A DNA stretch of 64,000 bases from Volvox africanus (Eukaryota; Chlorophyta; Chlorophyceae; Chlamydomonadales; Volvocaceae), in the NCBI GenBank assembly GCA_030268105.1, contig BSDZ01000089.1, positions 1,488,001 through 1,552,000 on the forward strand, given 5' to 3'. The translations under genes and the position numbers were made by a program. Below the pieces are notes generated by a model. The model made no database searches and was not told where the DNA came from. It saw only the letters and a program-made list of their open reading frames with translations. Each line of letters starts with the position of its first letter. Positions within the stretch are counted from its first letter, which is position 1. Positions 34,494 through 46,144 of the stretch are shown one piece after another.

Positions 34494-36317
34494 CTAATAG
34501 TCTTCTATTTCACTATCGTCGTTGTCGTCGTCCTCTCGCGCACTGGTGGCATCATCCTGCTCGTCCTCACTCCTCTCGTCCTTGCTCACCTCCTCCTCAA
34601 ACAACTCCTGAAAAGTTCAGAAAAGGAAAATTATACTTATTTACATGCATATATATATACGTAAATTAAGCTGACACGACCCAGCAATCATTTTCGGTTA
34701 CGAGATTTTTAATCATGTCTAGGATGGGCAGTGCTTCTAGGTACTATGTATGTGGACACTTTGTTACCTGTTTCTTCTTACTCCCTGAGCTCCCACGTTG
34801 ACGTCGTGCCCGTGTACATCGCACATCTTCCCAAGCACTCTTGACCTTTATCAGTCGAAACAACACATATTAGAATATTACATTCATACAAGCAGGAAAT
34901 TAAGACAACAAGCTGAACTCAGGAAATTTACCTTCTTTCGCCGGTGGTCGTAACTGTCATTATTGTCGTCACCATCCGTAGACTTGTCTTCCACCGGCAC
35001 CTGCTGGTCCAAAATACGTGATGGGACTAGGTAGTGATAGCAAATATAATTAAAAAGTAATTAATGTCGGGCCTCAATATATTGTACCTTTCTTTTGATG
35101 CCCGTGCTTGTCCGTCTCACTTTCGTGGATGGCCGCACATCGCCGTCGTTTGTTACCTTCAAGGGCCACCGTTAACATACATATAGGATTTTAGAAATTA
35201 TAAGCTTATATTTTCTATTTAAAAAGAGAAAAACAAATCGACGTATACCACATCAAACCACAAAGCACGCAGCAAATTAAAAGAATAGAACGAAACATAA
35301 AATTACAACTCACTAAAACGGGAAGACAGGATGAATATTCATTAATGAGCTGTACCTTTTTCGCTGCCGCCTTGCTTGAGTTCGTAGCATTCCTGCTGGA
35401 GTTCCTTGCCTTAGAGGGCTGTGGACTCTTTGCCTACATGAAAAGGAAGTATGTTTGAGGAAAATAGGAACAATTACATAAAAGACAAAAAGGAGAAAAC
35501 AGGTTAAAGGACATTAATGACCTGTACATCCCTGTACATGCAATCCATAATGTACATCACCCATCCTGCAATAACCTTGCTAAGCGCGCCTGGAAATTTG
35601 CACACCCCATCAACCACTCTCTTTACCACTATTATTTGGACTAACCTGTCGGCGTCGAGCGGCCTGGATCTCCTCCTTCTGATGTATGCGAGCTGCATTG
35701 GTAGCCAGCACCATCATCAATGCATCTTCACCATGTGCGGGCTACTTTTGGCGTTTGCTAGTGCGCCCATCCTGAGTTCCTGGCGGCTCGTCATTTCGGC
35801 CGCTTTTCTGCGGTTTGGTAGCAATTAAGCATTTTGTAAACAAGGAAATAAAGGCATGAAAACATTGTTATTGTTGCACTAGCTAAAATAAAAAACAAAG
35901 GTTATGCATGAACTGTGATGTACTTTCTGCAAACATACTAAGAAGTACGTACTATTATGGTAGCGAAGCAGCAGCAATAATTAAAGTGAACACATGCATA
36001 ATCGCATCTTACCGTAGTGCCTTTTGGCAACTCCAGTCCACCAAGGCCTGGTGTATGCTGAGCTGTTCCACCAGCTCCAACCGGCACTGGAGTGGCTGGT
36101 ACGGCAAAGGATGTCTTACTGCTTTCAATCTGCTTCTGCTGCACAAGTGCATTAATAAGCTCCTGTTGCCGATCTGTCACATTCAAATCCTCCATCACAA
36201 TGCGGCACTCACTGGGACCCGCATCTGGGTTATCTGGCTGAGCGTACTTGAAGCTCCTCCAGGCTGCCCAAGACTCCTTGTTCCACAGCTTCTTCCATGG
36301 CTTCTTCTCAAACTCAT
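34494..36317 (-). CDS. CACTA-borne gene, C-terminal seven exons; basic/acidic nuclear-type protein
   Basis: Minus-strand exons: 36013-36317, 35646-35741, 35356-35433, 35088-35156, 34932-35003, 34768-34845 and 34494-34607 (TAG at 34494-34496). All internal introns are phase 0 with GT-AG ends, giving about 269 C-terminal residues. The first exon includes PWKKLWNKESWAAWRSF and a Gln-rich helix. The next carries NAARIHQKEEIQAARRR. Four small exons of 23-26 codons each end in a basic cluster (AAAKK, GIKRK, HRRKK, SKKKQ). The last is acidic (DEQDDATSAREDDD...). The layout suggests a nuclear DNA-binding protein, perhaps the TNPA-like factor of this element, but no domain is recognised. Upstream exons were separated by the Copia insertion. 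An alternative acceptor before 35741 would add a segment containing an in-frame TAG. Confidence 0.55.
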
Positions 36318-36462
36318 CTACATAAAAATAATGTGAAGACGAACATCAACGCCAGATGCCATGATACACATCATTGTCGAAAGTTTTCGTAATCCCGTAC
36401 ATAGCGTAAGAGGCATGGCATGTCCTTTGTCGTAAAACAAATCTTTGGCCCGCGTTTACCCC

Positions 36463-39400
36463 TATTGAGACGTAGACTATCAGACATAAGGAAGCCTGAC
36501 GTAATTACGAGAAAGTAGAGTTACATATTATCTGATAGTAAGGAGTCCAAATAGTTCGTTCTAGAGTCGGCACATATACTTGTGCGTATAGCACTACAAG
36601 CAGTACGAACGTGGGTCGATAGCTTACCGCCGAGTACAGCTACAACAGCGGGATTGTTGCTAGTATGGATCGCTATATCGAACTGATATACCATTTTATA
36701 ACACGCCCCCTCGAGACATGCCTAGCAACAAGTGAAAGAAGATAATTCCAACCAGGGATTCTTCTTGAAACCGAAAAGCTAAAGCCAAACGAGTTCGCCC
36801 CAAACAAACTTAGAAAGCTTACTTGGCCAACCCCATCGCCGTAATGCACTTCTTAAACTTTATCTCTCCAAGTGCCTTGGTTAACACATCTGCTACCATA
36901 TCCTCCGTCGAACAGTGCGATAAGGCAACTTCCTTCCGCAGGACTCGTTCTCGCACTAGATGATGTTGCACGTCGATGTGCTTAGAACGAACCGACATTA
37001 TCGGGTTATTCCCAAGGCTCATCGATCCCTCAGAATCCGTTCGAATCTGAATAGCCTGTGTCCTCAGACCCAAGTCTCTGGTCAGCTTGCGAAGCCAAAG
37101 TGCCTCCCGCACTGCAGCTGCCGTGGCCTGGTACTCTGCCTCCACTGTTGAAGCTGCCGCCGTGCGCTGCAATTGGCTGTTCCAGCTGATAGCTGCGCCG
37201 TTTAGCAAGAATACGTAGCCAGTTGTGGACCTCCGAGTGGCTGGATCTCCAGCCCAGTCGGAATCACTGTAGCCCACCATGGTGAGATCGCCATCTCCGT
37301 CATAGCATAATCCGAGCTCCTTGGTACCCGCCAGGTATCGCAGCACCCCCAAAGCCAAGCCCATGTGAACCTTAGATGGGTTGCCCATGAAGCGCGCCAG
37401 AACGCTCATTGCCTGCGAGATATCCGGTCTTGTGCTCGTCGCCAGGTAGTTCAATTCGCCGACAAGCGCCCTGTACTTGGTGTTGTCTACGAGCTCCTTG
37501 TTGTTGTCTTCTGCAGGCAGGGCTCTAGTACCAGGAGGTAGTGGGGTCTTTCGAGGCTTTGCATTGACGAGTTGATGTCGCTGCAGCAGCTCCTCAATGT
37601 AGCGTCGCTGCGATAGTTTTACCTCCCCGTGCGCTCCCCGGCTGATCTCCATGCCCAGGAAAACTTTTGCCTCTCCAAGATCTCGAATCTTGAAGGCTTG
37701 TCCGATTTCTGTTTTTACTCTCCTGATCATTGCCTCGTCTTCTGAGGTGATGATGATGTCGTCCACGTGCACCAGCAGGTAGACGATCTCCTTCTCGTCC
37801 TTTTTGATGAACAGTGCTGGGTCTGCTACTGACGGTTTGAACCCCAGCTTGTCCAGCTCCGCCGCTAGCTTCATATACCAGCAGCGTGGGGCCTGTTTCA
37901 GCCCGTAGATTGAGGAGCCTGCATGCCTGCTCTGGATCTGCTGACTCGTAACCAGGCGGCTGCTGCATCCAGAGCTCCTCCTCTAGCTCCCCGTTCAGGA
38001 AAGCTGTTGAAACGTCTAGCTGATGGATCGGCATTGCTTTAGCCGCAGCCACCGCCAGGAGCATACGAAGCGAAGCAAAACACGAGGTTGGAGCAAAGAG
38101 CTCCCCATAATCAATCCCCGCCCGCTGCTCGTAGCCCTTCGCCACCAAACGTGCCTTGTAGCGCTCGATCTCGCCATCCTCTGCACGTTTGACCTTATAC
38201 ACCCACCGACAAGGCAGAATCCGCGCACCTGGCGGTGGTTTTGCTAGCTCCCAGGTCCCATTTGTGAGCTGTGCTGAGATTTCCTCATCCATGGCACTTC
38301 TCCATTCCTCAGCATATGGGCCGTCAGTGGCCTCCTGGTATGAAGCTGGCTCTGGTACTTCTTCCTCGATTGCAGCATTGATCCGCCCGAACGTAACCCT
38401 TCCGTTGGGCTCATGCCTCCATTCAATCAGTCGCTTTCGCTCACGTAGTGGATAGCGACGTTCCTGCATATTAACGTCTGCACCGTCGTTGTTGTGGTTT
38501 TGCTGCTGCACTGGCCCTTCGCCTGTCATAGCGTCTCCACCATTGCCTCCGCGGGACTGCGCTGTATTTTGCGTCCTGGGAAACTGTGCTGCTGGTATGC
38601 CTGCGTGCCTCTGTGGCGCCGCTGTCTGGCCGCTGCTGGTGGATGCACCATGGTTCACTTCAGCAGCTCCCTGGTCCATGTCGGTGTTGACCGGCGTATC
38701 TCCGCCGCCCCCTGGCGACGGAACGCCGCCAGACTCCTCGACATCCTCCTCGTCGGAATCCTCATAGCGATCTCCAACTGTTGACTCGTCGAACTTGACT
38801 GTCGAGTGGGTGCTGATGAGATTGTTGATCAAGATGCGGTACTGCCTCCCTTGCTCGTATCCAACCAGCACTCCTTTTTTACTCATGGGTTGCAGTTTGT
38901 TCCGCTTCTCCTTCGGCACGTGTGCATATGCGGTACTGCCGAAAACTCTCAGATGGCTTATGTCCGGCTTCACCCCCATGAACGCCTCATGGGGCGTTAC
39001 TGATGCCCCCACGACCGGTGAAACGTTGCGCAAAAGATTCGCCGTAGCCATGGCTTCTGCCCAGAGCTTCTGCGGTAGTCCTGACTCCGCCAGCATTGCC
39101 CGGGTCTTCTCCAAAAGCGTCCTGTTGAGGCGCTCCGCCGCCCCATTCTGCTCCGGCGAATACCCAACGGTCGTCCCGTGGATAATCCCTTTTTCGCCGA
39201 AGTAGGCGCCCAAGACTGTATTGAGGAACTCAGTCCCACGATCCGTGCGTGCCTCCTTCACACGACGGCCAGTCATGTTCTCCAGCGCCTCAATCATTAT
39301 CTTTACCTTCTTGCGAACTGCGTCCTTGGTGTCAGTGAATGCAACAGTAGAAAATCCCGTGCAGTCGTCCAGCAGTGTAGTAACGTACCGGGATCCACCT

Positions 39401-41200
39401 ATCGAAGTCTCAGGCATAGGTCCACAGACGTCCAGGTGTATCAGGCCCAGAGGTTTCGCCGCCTTGTGCCCAGTGGACGGGAATGGTCCACGTGTCTGCT
39501 TTGCATAAATGCAGGGCTCGCAGATCCGCGACCTGGCTGCCTCCAGACTCGCGCGATCCAAATCCATGCCGGTTACCATGTGTTCCCGGCACATACGTTC
39601 CAGGCTCTTGTAGCCCAGATGTCCCAAGCGCCGATGCCACAGTGCTGCCTTCGAGCCTTCTGACCCGACCGCCGCACATGAGCGGCCTTTGCCAACTGAT
39701 CGCCCTGCTGCGTGGTGTCGAATGGCATAGAGGCGTCCCACCTTGTCTGCACGTAGGATCGTCCTCCCCTTTGCCTGAACGAGGGCTTTGTCGTTACCCA
39801 GCAGAATTGTAGCGCCACGCTCATCGAAGATGCCTGCTGAGATCAGCTTTACTGTCGCCTTGGGCACCACATAGACGTTCTTGAGCTCAATTTGTAGCCC
39901 TTTAACGGTGTTACTCCACATGGTATACCGCCCCACGTGGGTCGGCTGATGCCTAGAGCCATCGTAGCCCACCAACGTGAATTTTTCTTCAGGCCGTACA
40001 GCTCGCAGATCCTTCAGCTCTGACGCGTCGTAGGTAATGTGCCATTCTGACGCTGAGTCCAGGTGCCATGCGTCCGACCGTGACTCGCTTCCAACAGCAT
40101 ACGCCATTTTGGTGGGCTCCCTGCGCTGAAGGTTGCCCCCGCCGCGACCATTGTTTTGTTGCTGTTGATCCGCCAGACGCTTCTTGCACACTCCGATGAA
40201 GTGACCTGGCTTACCGCAGTAGTGGCAGATGGCGTTTGATTTACTCCTCTGTTTACTTGTCTGATGACGGCTTGTAGGGTTGAATTTGCCACCACTTCGA
40301 TGCGTGATGAATGCCGATGAAGACTCGTTGTTGTCCTCGTCCGGTATCACATACGCCATTAGTCGCGCGACCACTTGCGAGAAGTCCAGCTCTCCTTCAC
40401 GCATTGTCAGGGCTGTTGTTACCACATGATACTTGCTCGGAAGTCCTTTGATGACAATTGTAGAGAGCTCCGTGTCTGCGACTGCGTGTCCCACATCCAG
40501 CAAGTCCGACTGTAGCTGTCGCGCGCGGCTGATATAAATTGGCAGCTCCTCTCCATTAGCCATTTTAAAATCACTTAGCTCCTGTCGTAGTGCTACCTTT
40601 CTCGTGTTGCAGGTTGATGCGAACGTAGCCGCCAAAGCGTCCCAGGCGGCCTTCGCATTTGCCGCCCGAACAATTGTTTGGAGGTGATGGTTCTTTACGT
40701 TCTTGGCCATCACACTCTTGACCTTGTCGGAGATGATGACATCCGCCTCTGCAATTGGTGCTTGTAGCAGGGCGCGACTGTATCCAAGCTCCGCGCACAA
40801 CAATTGGAATCGTAGTTTCCAAGTTGAGTAGTTGTGTAGGTCCAGCGGCTCGTCCAGCCTATCCTTTCCCATTGTGAAGACCTATAAACGCGAAGATCAA
40901 CACTAGAATGGGCAAAAGATGTCAGGCTCCGCGGTCAACGATGACCGGGGCTCATAACCTATTGAGACGTAGACTATCAGACATAAGGAAGCCTGACGTA
41001 ATTACGAGAAAGTAGAGTTACATATTATCTGATAGTAAGGAGTCCAAATAGTTCGTTCTAGAGTCGGCACATATACTTGTGCGTATAGCACTACAAGCAG
41101 TACGAACGTGGGTCGATAGCTTACCGCCGAGTACAGCTACAACAGCGGGATTGTTGCTAGTATGGATCGCTATATCGAACTGATATACCATTTTATAACA
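36463..41200 (-). mobile_element. Copia LTR retrotransposon, nearly intact and very young
   Basis: Two 241-bp LTRs (36463-36703 and 40960-41200) appear identical base for base. Target duplication ACCCC lies at 36458-36462 and 41201-41205. On the minus strand LTRs start TGTTATAAAA and end CTCAATA. Directly inside the 5' LTR is GGTTATGAGCCCCGG, complementary to an initiator-tRNA-Met anticodon arm rather than a tRNA 3' end. It interrupts the CACTA element's own gene. Confidence 0.93.
36819..40872 (-). CDS. Copia gag-pol polyprotein with one frameshift
   Basis: The ATG at 40870-40872 opens a 1,092-codon frame. In order: gag with zinc knuckle CHYCGKPGHFIGVC (about residues 215-228); protease DAWHLDSASEW (Asp-Ser-Ala instead of the usual Asp-Ser-Gly); GAG-pre-integrase LWHRRLGHLGYKSLERMC; integrase LGLIHLDVCGP with DD35E-type spacing; then reverse transcriptase (QLDVSTAFLNGELEEELWM). 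The frame shifts near 37,900, and the rest (36819-37874) supplies LVHVDDIIITS, the RT active site, and RNase H ending around STVEAEYQA, to the stop at 36819. Everything else is open. Given identical LTRs the frameshift is either very recent or a sequencing error. Confidence 0.9.
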
Positions 41201-41205
41201 ACCCC

Positions 41206-41570
41206 ATATTCCATTTTTCAAAATACATACAATGGATTTTTTTATCAAACAACCTGATCAAAATATGTTGTAAAAAAGTATATGGATGACAAGTAGCAGT
41301 ACGAGCTCACAAACCTGGCTTGCAGGCAAGTTCCTCCTTTTGGGTGGCCTTCACCTTTTCGTACCTTGCATGTTGGGCATTGTAATCCGTTGCGTATCTA
41401 CAAAGTACATGGGATGCACCGAATAAAAGTGCTTACTTTTTATACTGTGCATGCTTCATTCTATTGTTGTCTGTCCCCACTGAAAGTAAGCTAATGATAT
41501 GGATGGCATGTATGATGACCACAAACAAGATAATCACTAGAAGCATAACAGTAGGAAAATAAACATGTAC
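41206..41570. other. CACTA-gene intron/exon region right of Copia
   Basis: Minus-strand 41,340-41,395 reads IRNGLQCPTCK between an acceptor (TTTGTAG) and a donor (AAG|GTACGA), a likely small exon with a zinc-ribbon-like CPTC. Otherwise intronic. Confidence 0.35.
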
Positions 41571-41574
41571 GTAC

Positions 41575-42049
41575 TTTTGCCATTGAAGCAGTCGACCGTA
41601 ACTCTTGGCTGTAAGTCAGCCACTTGTGCAAAGCCAGCAGCAAAGCACTTATCCCAAACGGGCTGCAGATGCGGCACACGTTGAATATCCTTCACAATGA
41701 GGACCCGTGGATTCTTCAGGCTGCTGTCGAGGTTGTACGGCACATTGTCGCGGACGGCTTTGTTGATGGCGGCCTGCTCATATGACCTGTTCCGCTTTGA
41801 TGGCTCACCACGATCATGATCCTTTCGTATACTGATTCTGCTTACTTCAGGGGATACCAATTGAACAGATGGCTGTTTTAGGGATATATGGATAGTTAGT
41901 TTCTTCTGAGCCTGGTTCCAAGCCTTCCCCTTAAAATGTGCATGACGTTTTTTTATGCGATGACAAAATAATAACCGTGCTGAAAATTGTGGCGTGAATC
42001 CGTTGAAGTATTCATTCCCGTGCAGGGATTGAACTAATCTGCCTTGCAA
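41575..42049 (-). CDS. Upstream exon of the CACTA-borne gene, unrecognised
   Basis: An open minus-strand frame from ATG 42049 runs to a donor GTACGT (41574). It is rich in Lys/Arg (KKRHAHFKGKAWNQAQKK) and contains NPRVLIVKDIQRVPHLQPVW. The same strand and lie as the exons at 34.5-36.3 kb suggest one gene now split by Copia. Reading frame at the donor is ambiguous: an alternative frame reads STASMAK into the CPTC exon. Confidence 0.4.
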
Positions 42050-42640
42050 TATGTCTGGATTTGGGAAGCATTGGGGTCATAGAGTACATCTCACACATGG
42101 TCAATTTTCATGGTCAATTTTCACACCTACGCAAAGCTGCTATGGTGCTTGCCGGAAAAGGCTATATAATTTTGGGGGCCTGCTCGATGTGTAACTGTGG
42201 CTCTTGGTGACTTTGTTTGGGTCTCCATCTGGCAACATTGTTGCCTGGCTACTGTGTAAGGTTTGCTGTTGCCAACTTTCCGCGATCCTTACCCACGCTT
42301 GCTAACTCCGGCAGCTTGCTGCTCAATAATTAGAAACCCTTCCATAACTAGAAAGGTAGCCATGAACAGACATGTGTGGCACTTTTATGTTACAAAGTAA
42401 GCCACATGTACAGGTTCTAAATCCATATAATGGTAGCGATTTAGCGATGTTAACAAGCGTTCACCAGAGCAATCTCTTGTACAACGACTAGTATTCATAG
42501 CGCTATCCTAAATTAACTTTGAAGATATTTTATGCACAAAGTCTCCAATGCTACTGCACAATAAGAGCAAGTAAGCAAACTAAATAAATCCGGCGAACCC
42601 GTGCTCCAAACATTATTATGCGCTATCTACATAAACTTTG
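42050..42640. other. CACTA interior, no gene recognised
   Basis: No long ORF on either strand and no repeats. It could hold the promoter of the minus-strand gene. Confidence 0.35.
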
Positions 42641-43044
42641 TGTAAACTGCGTTACAGTGCGTTACGTGCGTATGGTAACGCACTGTACGCAAGATATACG
42701 CAAGCTGTTTGCGTAAAGTTAACGCGTGCGTTAGGTTTGCGATGGCGTGCGTTAGGTTTGCGTTAGGCTCGCGTTAGAACATACGCAAGCCCCCGATTTT
42801 CGAGCACCACGAAACGTAATGAAAATTGCAGGGAACTTTTATACTCATTATAAATATTGTTTTCATTTAAACAAACTTGAAAACGACGCACTATAACAGA
42901 CGTTCTGTCAAGTTTTCTATTTCTTTGCGTTAGGCTCACGTTAGGCTAACGCAATCTCTAACGCACAAAACGCAGCCTTACGCACACATACGCGACCTAA
43001 CGCAGCCTAACGTGAGCCTAACGCACGAATCTCTTGTTATAGTG
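42641..43044. repeat. Right CACTA subterminal repeats and terminus
   Basis: Many GCGTTAGG/CTAACGC/ACGCA units in two blocks (about 42,645-42,790 and 42,925-43,032), then CTTGTTATAGTG. Confidence 0.75.
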
Positions 43045-44141
43045 CAGGTGTCAAATGGTTTGACACTACAGCAGGGCCATGAACATAAAAAGGGGATGGG
43101 GCATAAATAGGTGATGTAGGTGCCTCAGGGGATGCTGTGCCGCCTTGCCTGGGAATAGGTGAAGGCTGGTTCGGAAGGTCGATACCACCTGCCACAGCAG
43201 CATTTGGTGGCTGTGTCAACCTAGAGAGCCATTCCCACCTATTCGCTTGGCTAGCATTAGCAGCAATCCGGCCAACAAACTGAAAGGTGTTGGCAGCAAG
43301 AGCTGAGACAGCATTCGCTAAGTTCGAGGCTTGCATATTGTATGCCTGAAAGCCTAACAGATCGAACTGCGAGTGACTGTTCTGGCGAAAGGCAAAGCAA
43401 AGGCAAGGACCAGGGCCTACCCAACGCTTGGATGCCTTCGATGAACTTCAAAAATTTTGAAGTCCGCGCGTGAAGTTGATTTGCGATGGATCGGAGTGAC
43501 TGGGCAGAAGTGCCGCTCCGACGGGTCTGAGGTGTTGACACTGCAGAAGCACTCACGGCGGTTGGAACAAACACAATACCTTTCAAGTAATAGAGATATA
43601 TATGTATTAGTGGAAGCCGAAGTAAATTCACGAAGTCGACTCCTCGTCGGATTCGATGCGAAGGTACTATCGAACCCGCAACTACAGGGATTCCTCAGCA
43701 AAACTGCAATACAAGTTCTAGATAGAAAGCAGTGTTGCAGGAAGATATTACCTAACAGAGAAGGCAGAATTGTCTAGGTCGCGAGCCACGTTGACCGCGA
43801 CTAACTTGGAGATTGACTTTAACAGAAAGCACAGCCAAACTCACAGAGAGCAGGTTCTAAGTGTCACTAGACTAATTTCGTAAATATTACAGACCGGTGG
43901 TAGCCGCAGCGAAAATGGCAGCGCTCAGCTCCTCAGGCAATGTCTCCATGTCCAGAGGTATGTCGGCAGGAGGAAGATCGTGGTCGATGTCCATTTATAA
44001 AAGGGCAGCTTGAGTGGCTTGAGCACGTTGCACGGTTAGAGTGGCTTGAGCAGTTACCACAGAAAGACTTGAGAAGGCTTGAACGATTTCAGCGGAAGAC
44101 TTGACGAGACGTCCCAGGGAGGAACAGTCTCGATACCAGCT
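43045..44141 (-). pseudogene. Gyp3 leader and gag region, degenerate
   Basis: Between the CACTA right end and the Gyp3 5' LTR. The minus-strand sequence starts with the primer-binding site (TGGTATCGAGACTG at about 44,122-44,138). A short ORF MDIDHDLPPADIPLDMETLP lies at about 43,890-43,995, and an ORF at 43,037-43,336 contains ASNLANAVSALAANTFQFVG and a Pro-rich tail. No capsid motif is clear; calling it gag is by position. Confidence 0.45.
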
Positions 44142-44570
44142 TGTTGTATATGGTACCCACGAAGGGTGGTATCAAAACATACCGGTTGTTGTGCCAGAGC
44201 CCGATTAAGTAGAGCCGCTGACTAGGTCGTACTTGAGAGACCATAAGGCCTCGAACCGGGCGTGACCTTCAGAAGTCACCACTACAACCGGAGATTCAGT
44301 GAACCAGGAACCAGATGTTCCACCATTTACCATTCAGGCGGTAAATGGCCCATTCCATACAGGTTATGGAGTAACTGACAGGTTCGGATGTTTCAGGAAA
44401 TCGGTTAGGAAATTGGTCGTCGACAGCCAAGACCAAATCCACAAATCGAATGCCAGATGGGAACATGAAACAGTTAATCTGATAATTAAATATATTATAT
44501 CATAAAATAATAAACAGATAATTATTATACTTAATGAATTACCAAAATGCATTAAGGATAGAACAGTAAC

Positions 44571-44730
44571 TATATGAACATATATTATTATATGTATAAT
44601 ACTATTATAATAACATATATATGTGTTGTAATATATATTATAAGAAGTGCTAAATATATTACTATTATTAATGTATATGTATTATATGTTACCTGTTATA
44701 TATATGATATATACTTTATATGGGTATACG
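44571..44730. repeat. AT-rich microsatellite
   Basis: TATATTATTATATGTATAATA-like simple sequence immediately right of the Gyp3 target duplication. Confidence 0.7.
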
Positions 44731-44739
44731 CCTGTGGTC

Positions 44740-45440
44740 AACGTCATTATGCTGGTTACAGGAGACAATAATGCTAGTCCCAGAGACTGTGACATCGAGT
44801 TGTATTATGATGATACAGGACAATGGTGTTTGTCCCAAGAGTGCGTGTGTGTTGGGACTGTGCGGGACAAAACACCATTATATGTCAATGATGTTTGCCT
44901 AAAAAGGGGAATATTGGAATGAGTGGCCGGAAGTAGAAATTTAGGTCTGTGCTTTCAACCTAATGAAGTAGAAGTGGCCGATGGGTACTGTGACTTAGAC
45001 CGAGCTGGAGACCTGAAGTCCTGGCGGTTGACATCACGTGGTACAAGAGAGGGTTGCCAGTGGGGAGGTAACATTGGAATACTGTCGTACAGTGGAGATG
45101 CTAGCAGACACGTTGACAAAGGCACTGGTGGAGATGAAGTTTGTTTGGTGCCGTCAAGGAATGGGAATGGATATTACCTAGGATGAAAGTGTTTGCGATG
45201 CTAGGAAAGACCGGGCCATGAACTTCAACTGTTTCTGAGCAAAGGGATGTGGGTGTTCTGAGTCGTGAGGTCTATAAGTGGAAGAAAAAATGTTGTTGGT
45301 ATCAAGCCACTGAGACGCAGGTGTGCTGCTTTTATGATTGTAATAATGCCGGATAAGTATCCACCAATATAGTAGTTAGTCTGAAGCCACGATGATGTGA
45401 GGTGTGTGGTATCAAGATTGATTGCCAACAGATATCAGAG
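44740..45440 (+). pseudogene. Decayed Copia RNase H-like remnant
   Basis: Plus-strand frame 44923-45186 reads DGYCDLDRAGDLKSW and later GGDEVCLVPSRNG, resembling the D-WAGD / T-EAEY order of Copia RNase H but strongly mutated. The flanks are not assignable. Confidence 0.35.
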
Positions 45441-45584
45441 AACAGAGATGCTTGTTCCCAAGGGGTGTAGCAACAATGATGAACATGATGCCGTTGGAGC
45501 CGATGAAGCGGGAACCTGGCCGTGTAATGCCAAACCCCTGGATCGCACCCGATCCTGCCGCAACCTCTGCAGCATGGAACCGTT
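45441..45584 (+). pseudogene. Unrecognised gene, part left of GypA (intron end plus exon start)
   Basis: Sequence just left of GypA continues, after its target duplication, into the exon at 53837. The exon begins after the acceptor CAACCTCTGCAG with CATGGAACCGTT (45573-45584). The inverted copy loses similarity at exactly this boundary (57.62 kb), which supports it. Confidence 0.5.
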
Positions 45585-46098
45585 TGTTGTACGCCGGTTC
45601 GATCACCGTTTGCACCGAAATAGGCCGCAATGCATCTAAACATTATGAAGCATAATACAATCATATTAGCATGAGATACTCGAGTATATCTAGCTAATCA
45701 GGCATGTCGCATTATCATCTATGACATCGCGCTGTCGGTCAACATGTTTGACTCGAGGCTGATAATTAATGCGCGATCTATCCATTGGCATTTTATATCA
45801 CGTAATAATACTTTAAATATTATTACCTCACTTACGTCATAAACCATACGTGTATGCGAGAAGGCGACGATCGCGATGGTTGGGTCGGCAACCGAATATC
45901 GATATTCGGACCTTCGCATATTGCATGCGTTGCATTCAATAATATCACGGATTACGGGATATTTAGAGCAGTATTACCAAGGTACTCACACTTGAGATCG
46001 AAATCCAGTGAGACCTGTACTACGCATCAGTATCGCGACATGATAGGTGCGAGGACGGCCGCCTAGAGACTGAAGTCGGCTCGCACTACTTTGGACTA

Positions 46099-46144
46099 GT
46101 TACGGCATAGTTCTTCAATACGTTGATGCTGCAGGCTCATAACG
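46099..46144 (-). pseudogene. istB, first 14 codons
   Basis: MSLQHQRIEELCRN, the IstB N-terminus, overlaps the istA stop (ATGA) and ends at the LTR junction. Confidence 0.7.

Noticed and set aside
43045..43700. Cellular gene at 43.0-43.7 kb (minus strand)
   Set aside because: Its position between the Gyp3 primer site and the CACTA end makes degenerate Gyp3 leader/gag more likely; no domain either way.
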